Source of the DNA: Pseudomonadota bacterium
GTDB taxonomy: Bacteria; Pseudomonadota; Gammaproteobacteria; Steroidobacterales; Steroidobacteraceae
NCBI GenBank assembly: GCA_023433705.1
Contig: JAEYUC010000057.1
Coordinates: 34,359-98,358, forward strand
Length of the DNA stretch: 64,000 nucleotides
Direction of reading: 5' to 3'
The notes beneath the pieces were generated by a model that saw only the letters and a list, made by a program, of their open reading frames with translations, did no database searches and was not told where the DNA came from. The translations under genes and the position numbers were made by a program. Of the stretch, positions 16,020 to 23,751 are shown in pieces; position 1 is the stretch's first letter; every line of letters begins with the position of its first letter.

Positions 16020-17909
16020 ATGGCGAAACACCCCACAAAACCGACCAATATCCGGGACTTGAGCGCGACGGCGCCCAAGACCGCGCCTTCCATTCGTCAC
16101 CCGCTCGCGGGTCAGAAGATGACCGGCGCCGAGATGATCGTGCAGGTATTGGCGGACGAGGGGGTAACGACGATTTTCGGCTACTCGGGCGGCGCGATCC
16201 TGCCCACCTACGACGCCGTGTTCCTCTACAACGAGGCGCGCAAGGCCAAGGGCGAGTCGCCGATTCCGCTCATCGTGCCCGCGAACGAGCAGGGCGCGGG
16301 ATTCATGGCCGCGGGTTATTCGCGCTCCAGCGGCCGCGTGGGCGTGTGCATCGTGACCTCGGGTCCCGGCGCGACCAACACCGTCACGCCGATCCGCGAT
16401 TGCATGGCCGATTCGGTCCCGATCGTCGTCATCTGCGGCCAGGTGCCCACCGGTGCGATCGGCACCGACGCGTTCCAGGAAGCGCCCGTGCCTTCGATCA
16501 TGGGCTCGGTCGCGAAACACATCTTCCTCGTCACCGACCCGGCGAAGCTCGAAGCGACCGTGCGCACCGCCTTCGAGATCGCGCGCACGGGCCGTCCGGG
16601 CCCGGTCGTCATCGACATCCCGAAGGACGTGCAGAACTGGGCGGGCGAGTTCCAGGGATCGGGCACGCTGCCGATGCCCGGCTACCGCAAACGCCTCGAG
16701 ACTCTATCTACCGACATCATCGACGGCACCGAGGCCAACCATTTCTTCGAGATGCTGGGCGAGTCGCAGCGCCCGCTCATCTACGCGGGCGGTGGCATCA
16801 TCGCGGGCGAGGCCGCGCAGGAGCTGCGCGAGTTCGCCGAGGCGTTCGACATCCCCGTGGTCACGACGCTCATGGGCATCGGCGCGGTGGACACGACGAG
16901 CCCGTTGTCGATGCGCATGCTCGGCATGCATGGCGCGGCGTTCGCCAACTACGCGGTCGACGACTGCGATTTCCTGATCGCGATCGGCGCGCGGTTCGAC
17001 GATCGCGTCGCGGGCATGCCCGCCAAGTTCGCGCCGAACGCGAAGTACATCGCGCACTTCGACATCGACCGCGCCGAGATCAACAAGGTCAAGCGCGTGC
17101 AGTGGAGCCACGTGGGCATGTTGCCCGAGGCGCTGAGCACGCTCACCGCGCACGGCAAACGCGCCGGCTTCAAGCGCGACCGCTCGAAGTGGCTCGCGTA
17201 CCTCGACGAACTGCGCAAGAAGTTCGCGATGAACTACGACCGCGAGAGCGAACTGATCCAGCCTTACTACGTGATCGAGGAGATCAACCGCATCACGAAG
17301 GGCGAAGCGATCATCTCGACCGGCGTCGGCCAGCACCAGATGTGGGCGGCGCAGTACTTCGATTTCCGCAATCCACGTCTCTTCCTGACGTCGGGCTCGA
17401 TGGGCACGATGGGTTTCGGCCTGCCGGCTGCGCTCGGAGCGCAGTTCGCGAACCCGGACAAGCTCGTGATCGACATCGACGGCGACGCGTCGGTGCGCAT
17501 GAACATCGGCGAGATGGAGACCGCGACCACCTACAACCTGCCGGTCAAGATCGTCGTGCTGAACAACAACGGCGACGGCATGGTGAAGCAGTGGCAGAAG
17601 CTGTTCTTCAAGGGCCGCCTGTCGGGATCCGAGAAGACGCTGCACACCAAGGACTTCATCAAGGCCGCGCAGGCAGATGGATTCAAATACGCCGTGCGCC
17701 TCGACAAGAAGGCGGACGTGCCTGCCGTGATAGAGCAATTCCTCGCGTTCGAGGGTGCCGCGTTCCTCGAGGTGATGATCGATCCGGACGCGGGCGTGTA
17801 TCCGATGGTCGGTCCGGGCCAGCCCTACGAGGCGATGATCACGGGCGACTGGATTCCGTCGCGCACGAAGGTGGACGTGAAGCCACCTGGCGCGAGCGAG
17901 ATGTTCTGA
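16020..17909 (+). CDS. ilvI: Acetolactate synthase large (catalytic) subunit
   Basis: This ThDP/FAD enzyme condenses two pyruvates (or pyruvate plus 2-oxobutyrate), the first common step of valine, leucine and isoleucine synthesis. It has 629 residues, with about 30 extra polar N-terminal residues before the usual TGAEMIVQVL start. The catalytic glutamate lies in NEQGAGFMAAGYSRSSGR, and the ThDP-Mg motif in GDASVRMNIGEMET...NNNGDGMVKQWQ. A weak -10 (TAGTCT, 16004-16009) puts the transcript start a few bases before the ATG. The other isoleucine-pathway gene here is ilvA at 36.5 kb. Confidence 0.95.
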   Translation: MAKHPTKPTNIRDLSATAPKTAPSIRHPLAGQKMTGAEMIVQVLADEGVTTIFGYSGGAILPTYDAVFLYNEARKAKGESPIPLIVPANEQGAGFMAAGYSRSSGRVGVCIVTSGPGATNTVTPIRDCMADSVPIVVICGQVPTGAIGTDAFQEAPVPSIMGSVAKHIFLVTDPAKLEATVRTAFEIARTGRPGPVVIDIPKDVQNWAGEFQGSGTLPMPGYRKRLETLSTDIIDGTEANHFFEMLGESQRPLIYAGGGIIAGEAAQELREFAEAFDIPVVTTLMGIGAVDTTSPLSMRMLGMHGAAFANYAVDDCDFLIAIGARFDDRVAGMPAKFAPNAKYIAHFDIDRAEINKVKRVQWSHVGMLPEALSTLTAHGKRAGFKRDRSKWLAYLDELRKKFAMNYDRESELIQPYYVIEEINRITKGEAIISTGVGQHQMWAAQYFDFRNPRLFLTSGSMGTMGFGLPAALGAQFANPDKLVIDIDGDASVRMNIGEMETATTYNLPVKIVVLNNNGDGMVKQWQKLFFKGRLSGSEKTLHTKDFIKAAQADGFKYAVRLDKKADVPAVIEQFLAFEGAAFLEVMIDPDAGVYPMVGPGQPYEAMITGDWIPSRTKVDVKPPGASEMF

Positions 17910-17933
17910 TCGACGGACCAGGGGAGGCTCGAC

Positions 17934-19517
17934 ATGAGAATGGAAGCTCTCGGCGTGGCTTTATTTCGCTGTGCCGCGGTTATTTCCGTCCTTTCGCTCG
18001 CAGCCTGCGGTGGCGGAGACGGCGATGACAATGACAATGCTCCGCCGCCCGCGATCTCGACTTTCCAGGCGCAGGACGCCACGGCCACCGCGGGCATCGG
18101 CACCAGCCTGACCTTTACGTTCAGTGGCGGCACGGGCGTCGTCGATAATGGCGTCGGCAACGTCGTTTCGGGCACGCCCGCCTTCGTGACGCCGGCCAGC
18201 ACGACTACCTACCGGCTCACGGTCACGAACACGGATGGTGAGACCGCCACCGCGACGACTACCGTGACCGTGGTGCCCATGCCGGTGATCAACTGGCTCG
18301 AGGCGACGCCATCGACCGTGCGGCCCGGAGACAACGTCACGCTGACCGCGAGTTTCGGCGGTGGCACGGGAACCGTGTCCGGCCCTGGGGGCAACCTCGG
18401 CGCCATGACGTCCAACGTCGCATTCGCCACGCCGGTCACCGAAAATTCCACCTTCACGCTCACGGTCACGAGTCCCGCGGGCGTCGTCCTCACGCGCAGC
18501 GTCGACGTATCGACTTCCCGGTTCACGGCGACGGGTGGCCTGCAGTACGGCCGCATCGATCATCTGGCGAACACGCTGGACGATGGCCGGGCGCTCGTGT
18601 TGGGAGGCCGGACCGAGGGCGGGGTGAATGGCGTCCCCGAGGCGAGGGCCGAGATTTACGACCCGGCGACCGGGCAGTTCACCGCGGCCGGCGAACTGGA
18701 TGCCGGGTTCGAACCCGTGAGCTCCACCGTGCTCGACGATGACAGCGTCCTGGTAGTTAGTGACACGCAGGCCAGGATCTACGACCCGTCGACCGGGACC
18801 TTCACGCCCACGGGTTCGCCGCTCAAGTCGCGGCGTGGCCACAGGGCGGTCCTGCTGGAGGACGGCCGGGTGTTGCTGGTCGGCGGCGCGGGCACCAGTG
18901 CGCAAATCGACAAGACGGCGGAGCTGTACGACCCGGCCACGGGAGACTTTTCGTACACGGCTGGCGAACATGCGCGCAATGCGGCCATGTTCAATCATTC
19001 GGTCGTGCGCCTGGATTCGGGCGAGGTCTTGATCTGCGGCGGGTACGACGGCTCCAATGGTCCTTCCGCGACGCCGCAGTGCGAGCTCTTCGATCCGGCG
19101 ACCGGGACTTTCCAGCTGACGGACAGCATGTCGCGCTCGAGAACCCTGGCGGCCATGAGCTTGCTCGCGGACGGTCGCGTGCTGATCGCCGGAGTGGATC
19201 CCGAAATCTACGATCCCGCCACCGAGACCTTCTCGCCAGCCACCGGGGTGCCGTCGGTGCGCGTCTGCAGGGCGAACACGCTTTCGGACGGCAACGTGCT
19301 GCTCGTCGGCGTGACCGACCCGCAGACGCAGCAGGCGCTTCCGAACCTGCTGTTCGATCCGGTGGCGTCCGCGACCGAAGAGGTCGGGGACATGGTGACG
19401 GCGCGCGATTCCTGCGATTACCCGGTGGTCGCGCTGCCCGAAGGGCGCGCGCTCATCGCGGGCGGCCACGAGAATTCGCCGCCGATCGACTACGCAACGG
19501 CCGAAGTCTTCCACTGA
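17934..19517 (+). CDS. Kelch-repeat lipoprotein with Ig-like domains
   Basis: The 527-residue protein has a lipoprotein signal (SVLSLAAC, Cys at residue 25), a short acidic linker, and two Ig-like modules (about 40-115 and 120-200). A kelch/galactose-oxidase-type beta-propeller follows, built from repeats of the form YDPATGxF with DGRVLLVGG. No catalytic copper ligands of galactose oxidase can be assigned. AGGGGAGG lies six bases upstream of the start. The stop overlaps the gloA start (TGATG). The role may be surface binding; function unknown. Confidence 0.8.
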   Translation: MRMEALGVALFRCAAVISVLSLAACGGGDGDDNDNAPPPAISTFQAQDATATAGIGTSLTFTFSGGTGVVDNGVGNVVSGTPAFVTPASTTTYRLTVTNTDGETATATTTVTVVPMPVINWLEATPSTVRPGDNVTLTASFGGGTGTVSGPGGNLGAMTSNVAFATPVTENSTFTLTVTSPAGVVLTRSVDVSTSRFTATGGLQYGRIDHLANTLDDGRALVLGGRTEGGVNGVPEARAEIYDPATGQFTAAGELDAGFEPVSSTVLDDDSVLVVSDTQARIYDPSTGTFTPTGSPLKSRRGHRAVLLEDGRVLLVGGAGTSAQIDKTAELYDPATGDFSYTAGEHARNAAMFNHSVVRLDSGEVLICGGYDGSNGPSATPQCELFDPATGTFQLTDSMSRSRTLAAMSLLADGRVLIAGVDPEIYDPATETFSPATGVPSVRVCRANTLSDGNVLLVGVTDPQTQQALPNLLFDPVASATEEVGDMVTARDSCDYPVVALPEGRALIAGGHENSPPIDYATAEVFH

Positions 19518-19936
19518 TGAAGTACCTGCACACCATGGTGCGCGTCAGCGACGTCGATGCGTCGCTGAAATTCTATTGCGACGCGCTCGGTCTCGAAGTG
19601 CTTTCGCGCAAGGATTTTCCGCAGGGCAAGTTCACGCTCGTCTTTCTCGCGGCACCCGGCGACAGCAGCGCCCAGGTCGAGCTCACGCACAACTGGGAGC
19701 CCGAGACGTACACGGGCGGCCGCAACTTCGGACACCTCGCCTACGCGGTCGACGACATCTACGCGGCCTGCGAACGTCTGCAGGAACACGGCGTGACGAT
19801 CAACCGGCCGCCGCGCGACGGACGCATGGCATTCGTGCGCTCGCCCGACGGCATCTCGATCGAACTACTGCAGAAGGACGGCTCGCTGCCGCCGCGCGAG
19901 CCGTGGGCATCGATGCCCAACACCGGGAGCTGGTGA
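19517..19936 (+). CDS. gloA: Lactoylglutathione lyase (glyoxalase I)
   Basis: This 139-residue enzyme isomerises the methylglyoxal-glutathione hemithioacetal to S-lactoylglutathione. All four metal ligands of the family are in place: H5 (MKYLHTM), the Glu in QVELTHNW, the His in GHLAYAVDD and the Glu in GISIELLQ. The conserved YTGGRNFGH segment is present. It starts inside the stop of the lipoprotein gene and is followed by azlC with a GTGA overlap. Confidence 0.95.
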   Translation: MKYLHTMVRVSDVDASLKFYCDALGLEVLSRKDFPQGKFTLVFLAAPGDSSAQVELTHNWEPETYTGGRNFGHLAYAVDDIYAACERLQEHGVTINRPPRDGRMAFVRSPDGISIELLQKDGSLPPREPWASMPNTGSW

Positions 19937-20664
19937 GCCGCACCGATCCCACACGCCGGGAAGCCTTTCATCAGGGACAGCGGGCCATCCTGCACTCGCT
20001 GCCCGGCGCCGCCGCGTGGGGGCTCGTCAGCGGCGTCGCGATGGTGAAGGGCGGGCTCGCCGTTCCATGGGCGATCCTGATGTCGCTGCTCGTGTACGCC
20101 GGTTCCGCGCAACTCGCGGCGCTGCCGCTCATCGTCGCGGGCGCGCCATTGTGGGTCATCGTGGCCACGGGCCTCATCACCAACCTGCGATTCGTCATCT
20201 ACAGCGCGGCGATTCGGCCGTACTTCGCGCACGAGAGCCGTGGCAAACGCGCCGCGCTCGGGTTCTTCATGACGGATTTCACGTTCACTCTGTTCATGCG
20301 GCACGCGATGGAGAACACGCTGCCCGCGCGGCATCGTGATGCGTGGTTCGGCGGCGTGTGCTCGAACAACTGGATCACGTGGCAGGTGAGCGCGATCACC
20401 GGCATCGTGGCAGCCAGCTATGTTCCGACGGAATGGGGTCTCGAGTTCACGGGCACGCTCGCGTTGATCGCGCTCGTGGGTCCGTCACTCAAGGCGCGGC
20501 CCGCGCTCGTCGGTTTCGTCGTGGCCGCGCTGGTCGCGCTGCTCGCCTACGGATTGCCGTTCAAGCTCGGCCTGTTCTGCGGCGCGATCGCCGGCATCGT
20601 CGCCGCGACGCTCGCTGACAGCTGGCGGGAGCCCGGGCAACCCGCGCTCGAGAAGACGGCATGA
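19933..20664 (+). CDS. azlC: AzlC-family branched-chain amino acid exporter, large subunit
   Basis: This 243-residue inner membrane protein has about seven helices and AzlC/YgaZ landmarks: PGAAAWGLVSGVAM, VYAGSAQLAALPLI, ITNLRFVIYSAAI and FFMTDFTFTLF. With AzlD it exports leucine, valine or isoleucine analogues. The GTG at 19933 overlaps the gloA stop by four bases and is the only well-placed start. Confidence 0.9.
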   Translation: MSRTDPTRREAFHQGQRAILHSLPGAAAWGLVSGVAMVKGGLAVPWAILMSLLVYAGSAQLAALPLIVAGAPLWVIVATGLITNLRFVIYSAAIRPYFAHESRGKRAALGFFMTDFTFTLFMRHAMENTLPARHRDAWFGGVCSNNWITWQVSAITGIVAASYVPTEWGLEFTGTLALIALVGPSLKARPALVGFVVAALVALLAYGLPFKLGLFCGAIAGIVAATLADSWREPGQPALEKTA

Positions 20665-21002
20665 ACGACGCGGTCGAAGGATTCGCGCTCGCGGTCGTCA
20701 TCGTCGGGCTCGCGCTCACGACGTTCGTCACGCGCACCTCGTTCCTGCTCGCGGGCTCGCGCCTCAGGCTCGGGCACAAGGTCGAGACTGCACTGCGTTA
20801 CGCGCCCGTGTGCACGCTGGCGGCCATCATCGTGCCCGACGTGCTGATTCACGGCCCCGCGCACGACTACGATTTTTCCCCGTTCAATCCGCGGCTCGTG
20901 GGCGCATTCGCGGCCGGCGTCTGGCTGTGTTTCTCGCGGAACATCATCGGTTGCCTGCTCACGGGAATGGCCGGTTACTCGCTCGCGCGCCTGTTTCTGT
21001 GA
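20661..21002 (+). CDS. azlD: AzlD-family exporter small subunit
   Basis: This 113-residue four-helix membrane protein (AzlD/YgaH) carries FVTRTSFLLAG and LRYAPVCTLAAIIVPD, the family landmarks. The ATG overlaps the azlC stop by four bases. The AzlCD pair exports branched-chain amino acids. Confidence 0.9.
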   Translation: MNDAVEGFALAVVIVGLALTTFVTRTSFLLAGSRLRLGHKVETALRYAPVCTLAAIIVPDVLIHGPAHDYDFSPFNPRLVGAFAAGVWLCFSRNIIGCLLTGMAGYSLARLFL

Positions 21003-21114
21003 AGGCGGCTGAACCGAGTCCAGAATCTCCCGCACGCCTTGCTCTAACTACGCACGCGGCGTAGTGTCGGATCGTCGAGATAATTATTACTACAACCACG
21101 ACGAGGGGAGAGGC

Positions 21115-21327
21115 ATGCAAAACATCGGTGGGCTCCTGGTGCTGCTGGGAGCGGGTTCGTTCGTCCTTCATCTCATGAACATGGAATTCATGCTGGTCGG
21201 CTGGGTGGACAACTGGGGTACGGGCGTCGGCAACGGCATCCGGATCGCGATGATCGTCGTCGGAGCGATCCTCTGGTTCGTCGGTCGTCAGCAGGCGGCG
21301 AAGTCGGAGTCTCCGCCGGCGTCATGA
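21115..21327 (+). CDS. Small two-helix membrane protein
   Basis: The 70-residue protein has two hydrophobic segments (about residues 3-25 and 40-60) and a short polar tail. I do not recognise a characterised family. ATG 21115 follows a strong ribosome site (GAGGGGAGAGG); a GTG at 21064 in the same frame would add a tyrosine-rich, charged stretch without a ribosome site. The last six bases overlap the convergent PAP2 gene. Confidence 0.65.
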   Translation: MQNIGGLLVLLGAGSFVLHLMNMEFMLVGWVDNWGTGVGNGIRIAMIVVGAILWFVGRQQAAKSESPPAS

Positions 21328-22080
21328 GCCAGCGCACCGCGCCGGCGTTGCCGCGCGCGGTGTTTCTCCCGCCGTCCCGCGATTCATCAGGAATCGCCGA
21401 TATAGAAAAAGCTGCGAAAACCACACGACCGCGGCCGCGGCGAGATCGTGCGAGAGAAAGTGCGCGCCGCGGGCCTCCTGCCCGATAGAGAACGCGACGC
21501 CTGCGAGCACCCCCGCCACGAGCGCCATGCGCGACCGCCGCCGTGAACGGTTACGAAGCACGAAATACCCGCAAATCATCGCGAACCCGGACGACGAATG
21601 CGCGCCCGGAAAACATTGCGCACGCGGCAGCTCATCCGGACGGTCGGCGAGCAGCGCAATGTAGGGCCGGTCGCCGCCGAACCCGTGCAGACTCCAGGGA
21701 CAATCGACATTCGTGACGCGCTTGAGGCCACCGACCAGCGCCACCGACAGCACGATGGCGCCGGCCACGAAGCCGGCGTCCCGGCGCCAATGACGCCAGC
21801 GGTCGAAAAACAACGAAAGAACCCAGGCGGCGAGAGCCAATGCCGCCACCAGGCGCACCAGCCAGCGTCCGCCCGTATGAATGAGGTCGTGCGCCCACCA
21901 GGCGCCGGCGCCCATGCCCAGCCAGCGTTGCGAAGCCGCATCGAAGAACCACGCGTGCGCCAGCGTGCGATCCAGGTCGAACTCGAAGATGCAGACGAAG
22001 GCCGACGCGAAGGCGAGCGCGGGCCACAGCGCATGCGTGCGCCAGAAGGCCGGCGTGGCTCGCATTGGAGTACCTTTCAT
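21322..22080 (-). CDS. PAP2-superfamily membrane phosphatase
   Basis: This 252-residue inner membrane protein has about six helices and a phosphatidic acid phosphatase type 2 active site: LKRVTNVDCPW in place of KX6RP, PGAHSSSGF for PSGH, and RGAHFLSHDL for SRX5HXXXD. The substrate may be undecaprenyl pyrophosphate, lipid A phosphate or phosphatidylglycerol phosphate. The RP to CP change in the first motif is unusual but occurs in LpxE/EptC-neighbour types. It diverges from the ECF sigma gene. Confidence 0.85.
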   Translation of the reverse strand: MKGTPMRATPAFWRTHALWPALAFASAFVCIFEFDLDRTLAHAWFFDAASQRWLGMGAGAWWAHDLIHTGGRWLVRLVAALALAAWVLSLFFDRWRHWRRDAGFVAGAIVLSVALVGGLKRVTNVDCPWSLHGFGGDRPYIALLADRPDELPRAQCFPGAHSSSGFAMICGYFVLRNRSRRRSRMALVAGVLAGVAFSIGQEARGAHFLSHDLAAAAVVWFSQLFLYRRFLMNRGTAGETPRAATPARCAGS

Positions 22081-22174
22081 CCAGCCGTTAGACGCAACAT
22101 CCGCCGGAACCCCGGTGCGACGGGATCGGGCTCGTGGCGACGTCTAAGGGCGTGAGCAGAGACGAGGTGAGCGA

Positions 22175-22768
22175 GTGTCGGATGAGCTGGATCTGGTCGA
22201 CCGGATGCGCCGGGGCGAGCAACGCGCCTTCGACCGCTTCTTCGACTCGTATGCGGGGCGGCTCGCGGCATTCGTCGCGCGCCGCAGTTCGCTCGACGCC
22301 GGCGGAATCGAGGACGTGGTGCAGATGACGATGATCAATGCCATCCGGGGCCTCGCGACGTTTCGCGGGGGCGCTTCCCTCTTCACCTGGTTGTGCCAGA
22401 TCAGCCGCAATCATCTCGCCGACGCCCGGCGCAAGGCGGCGCGACAGCCCGCGATGCAGAGTCTCGAAGAGCTCGCCGAGAAGCCCACGGCCACCGTCAT
22501 CCAGCTCACGGACTTCCGTGATCCGCTCGATGAATGCGCGGGCGAATCCGAAATTCACGCCGTGCGGCTCGCGATCAATCGCCTGCCGCCGCATTACGCG
22601 CGCATCCTGGAACTGCGCTACGGAGACGAACTCACGGTGCCCGAGATCGCGGCTACGCTCGGAATCTCGGAAAGCGCGGCCGAATCGCAGCTCGCGCGCG
22701 CGAAGCAGGCATTTCGCGCCGACTGGGATCGGCAGACCAAACTACCAAACACGCGGGAATCGTCATGA
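22175..22768 (+). CDS. ECF sigma factor (FecI-like)
   Basis: This 197-residue sigma-70 family factor has region 2 at about 20-85 (FDSYAGRLAAFV, IEDVVQMTMI, FTWLCQISRNHLADARR) and region 4 at about 130-185 (LPPHYARILELRYGDELTVPEIAATLGIS). The start is GTG 22175 with GAGG eight bases upstream. It is followed by fecR and a TonB receptor gene with overlaps, so it should respond to that receptor's ligand through FecR. Confidence 0.93.
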   Translation: MSDELDLVDRMRRGEQRAFDRFFDSYAGRLAAFVARRSSLDAGGIEDVVQMTMINAIRGLATFRGGASLFTWLCQISRNHLADARRKAARQPAMQSLEELAEKPTATVIQLTDFRDPLDECAGESEIHAVRLAINRLPPHYARILELRYGDELTVPEIAATLGISESAAESQLARAKQAFRADWDRQTKLPNTRESS

Positions 22769-23751
22769 ACGAAGACGAAGCCGAACGCGCATTGCGCGAC
22801 AGCCTGCGAACTCCCGCGCTCTCCGCGGAAGCGCTGCAACGAATTCGCAAGGCAACCGAAGCCGAATGGCGCGCCACCATCGCACAGCGTCCCGCGCGGC
22901 ACTGGTGGTCGGCGATCGCCGCGGCCGCGCTGGTGGGAATCGCACTGGGCGCGGTCGGCGTCGCACTCGAGCCGTGGAAGCAGTCGGGGCCGGCGGTGGG
23001 ACAGCTTGCGCGCGCACAGACGCCCGGCGTCGAGCGCGTCCGCGGCTGGTGGCCGGACGAGGAGCTGACCGATGGCGCGCAATTGCACGCGGGTGAAAAC
23101 TTTGCGGTGCATGGCGCATCGCTGGTCTCACTACCGGCGGGCGGCAACCTGCGCATCGCGCCGGACTCGCGGATCGAGGTCCTCGCGGAGAACTCCATAC
23201 GGCTTTCCTCGGGAGAGATGTACGTCGACATTCCGCGCGGCGCGCAGACCGATGGCTTCACCGTGGTCACGAATGCCGGGGCGTTCCGCCACGTCGGCAC
23301 GCAGTTCGCGCTGGCGGTGGTGGACGGCGGCACGCGCCTGCGCGTGCGCGAAGGGCGCGTCGAGTGGAGCGCGGCCGACGGCAACTCCACCGTCGAAGCC
23401 GGCACCGAGGTGTTCATCGATCGAAACCACAACGTGATGCGTCGCGATACCGATCCCGCCGGCGCGGAGTGGTCCTGGATAGAAGCGCTCGCGCCGGCGA
23501 TCGACATCGAGGATCAGCCGCTCGCGGCGTTCCTCGACTGGGTGGCGCGCGAAACCGGCCGACAGATCGTCGTCGCCGACGAGCAGACCCGTGCGCAGAT
23601 CGAGGCCATCCGCACGCACGGCAATGTCCGGGGCCTTACTCCGATGCAGGCGCTCACGGCGGTCATGTCCTCGACCTCGCTGAAACTCGATGTGAGCGCC
23701 GACGCGATCCGCGTAAGCTTCGCGGGTGAGACTGCGCGACCGCCTGGTTAG
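22765..23751 (+). CDS. FecR-like anti-sigma factor with C-terminal STN-like domain
   Basis: The 328-residue protein has an N-terminal cytoplasmic part, one membrane helix (about 49-70, AIAAAALVGIALGAVGV), a periplasmic FecR domain (ENFAVHGASLVSLPAGGNLRI ... GTQFALAVVDGGTRLRVREG) and a C-terminal STN-like domain (about 255-320). The STN-like part is where FecR-type proteins meet the receptor. ATG 22765 overlaps the sigma stop by four bases, and the 3' end overlaps the receptor gene by 26 bases. Confidence 0.9.
   Translation: MNEDEAERALRDSLRTPALSAEALQRIRKATEAEWRATIAQRPARHWWSAIAAAALVGIALGAVGVALEPWKQSGPAVGQLARAQTPGVERVRGWWPDEELTDGAQLHAGENFAVHGASLVSLPAGGNLRIAPDSRIEVLAENSIRLSSGEMYVDIPRGAQTDGFTVVTNAGAFRHVGTQFALAVVDGGTRLRVREGRVEWSAADGNSTVEAGTEVFIDRNHNVMRRDTDPAGAEWSWIEALAPAIDIEDQPLAAFLDWVARETGRQIVVADEQTRAQIEAIRTHGNVRGLTPMQALTAVMSSTSLKLDVSADAIRVSFAGETARPPG

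Noticed and set aside
16346..18028. 560-residue plus-strand frame within ilvI
   Set aside because: It is a +2 shadow of ilvI with no domain and poor start context.
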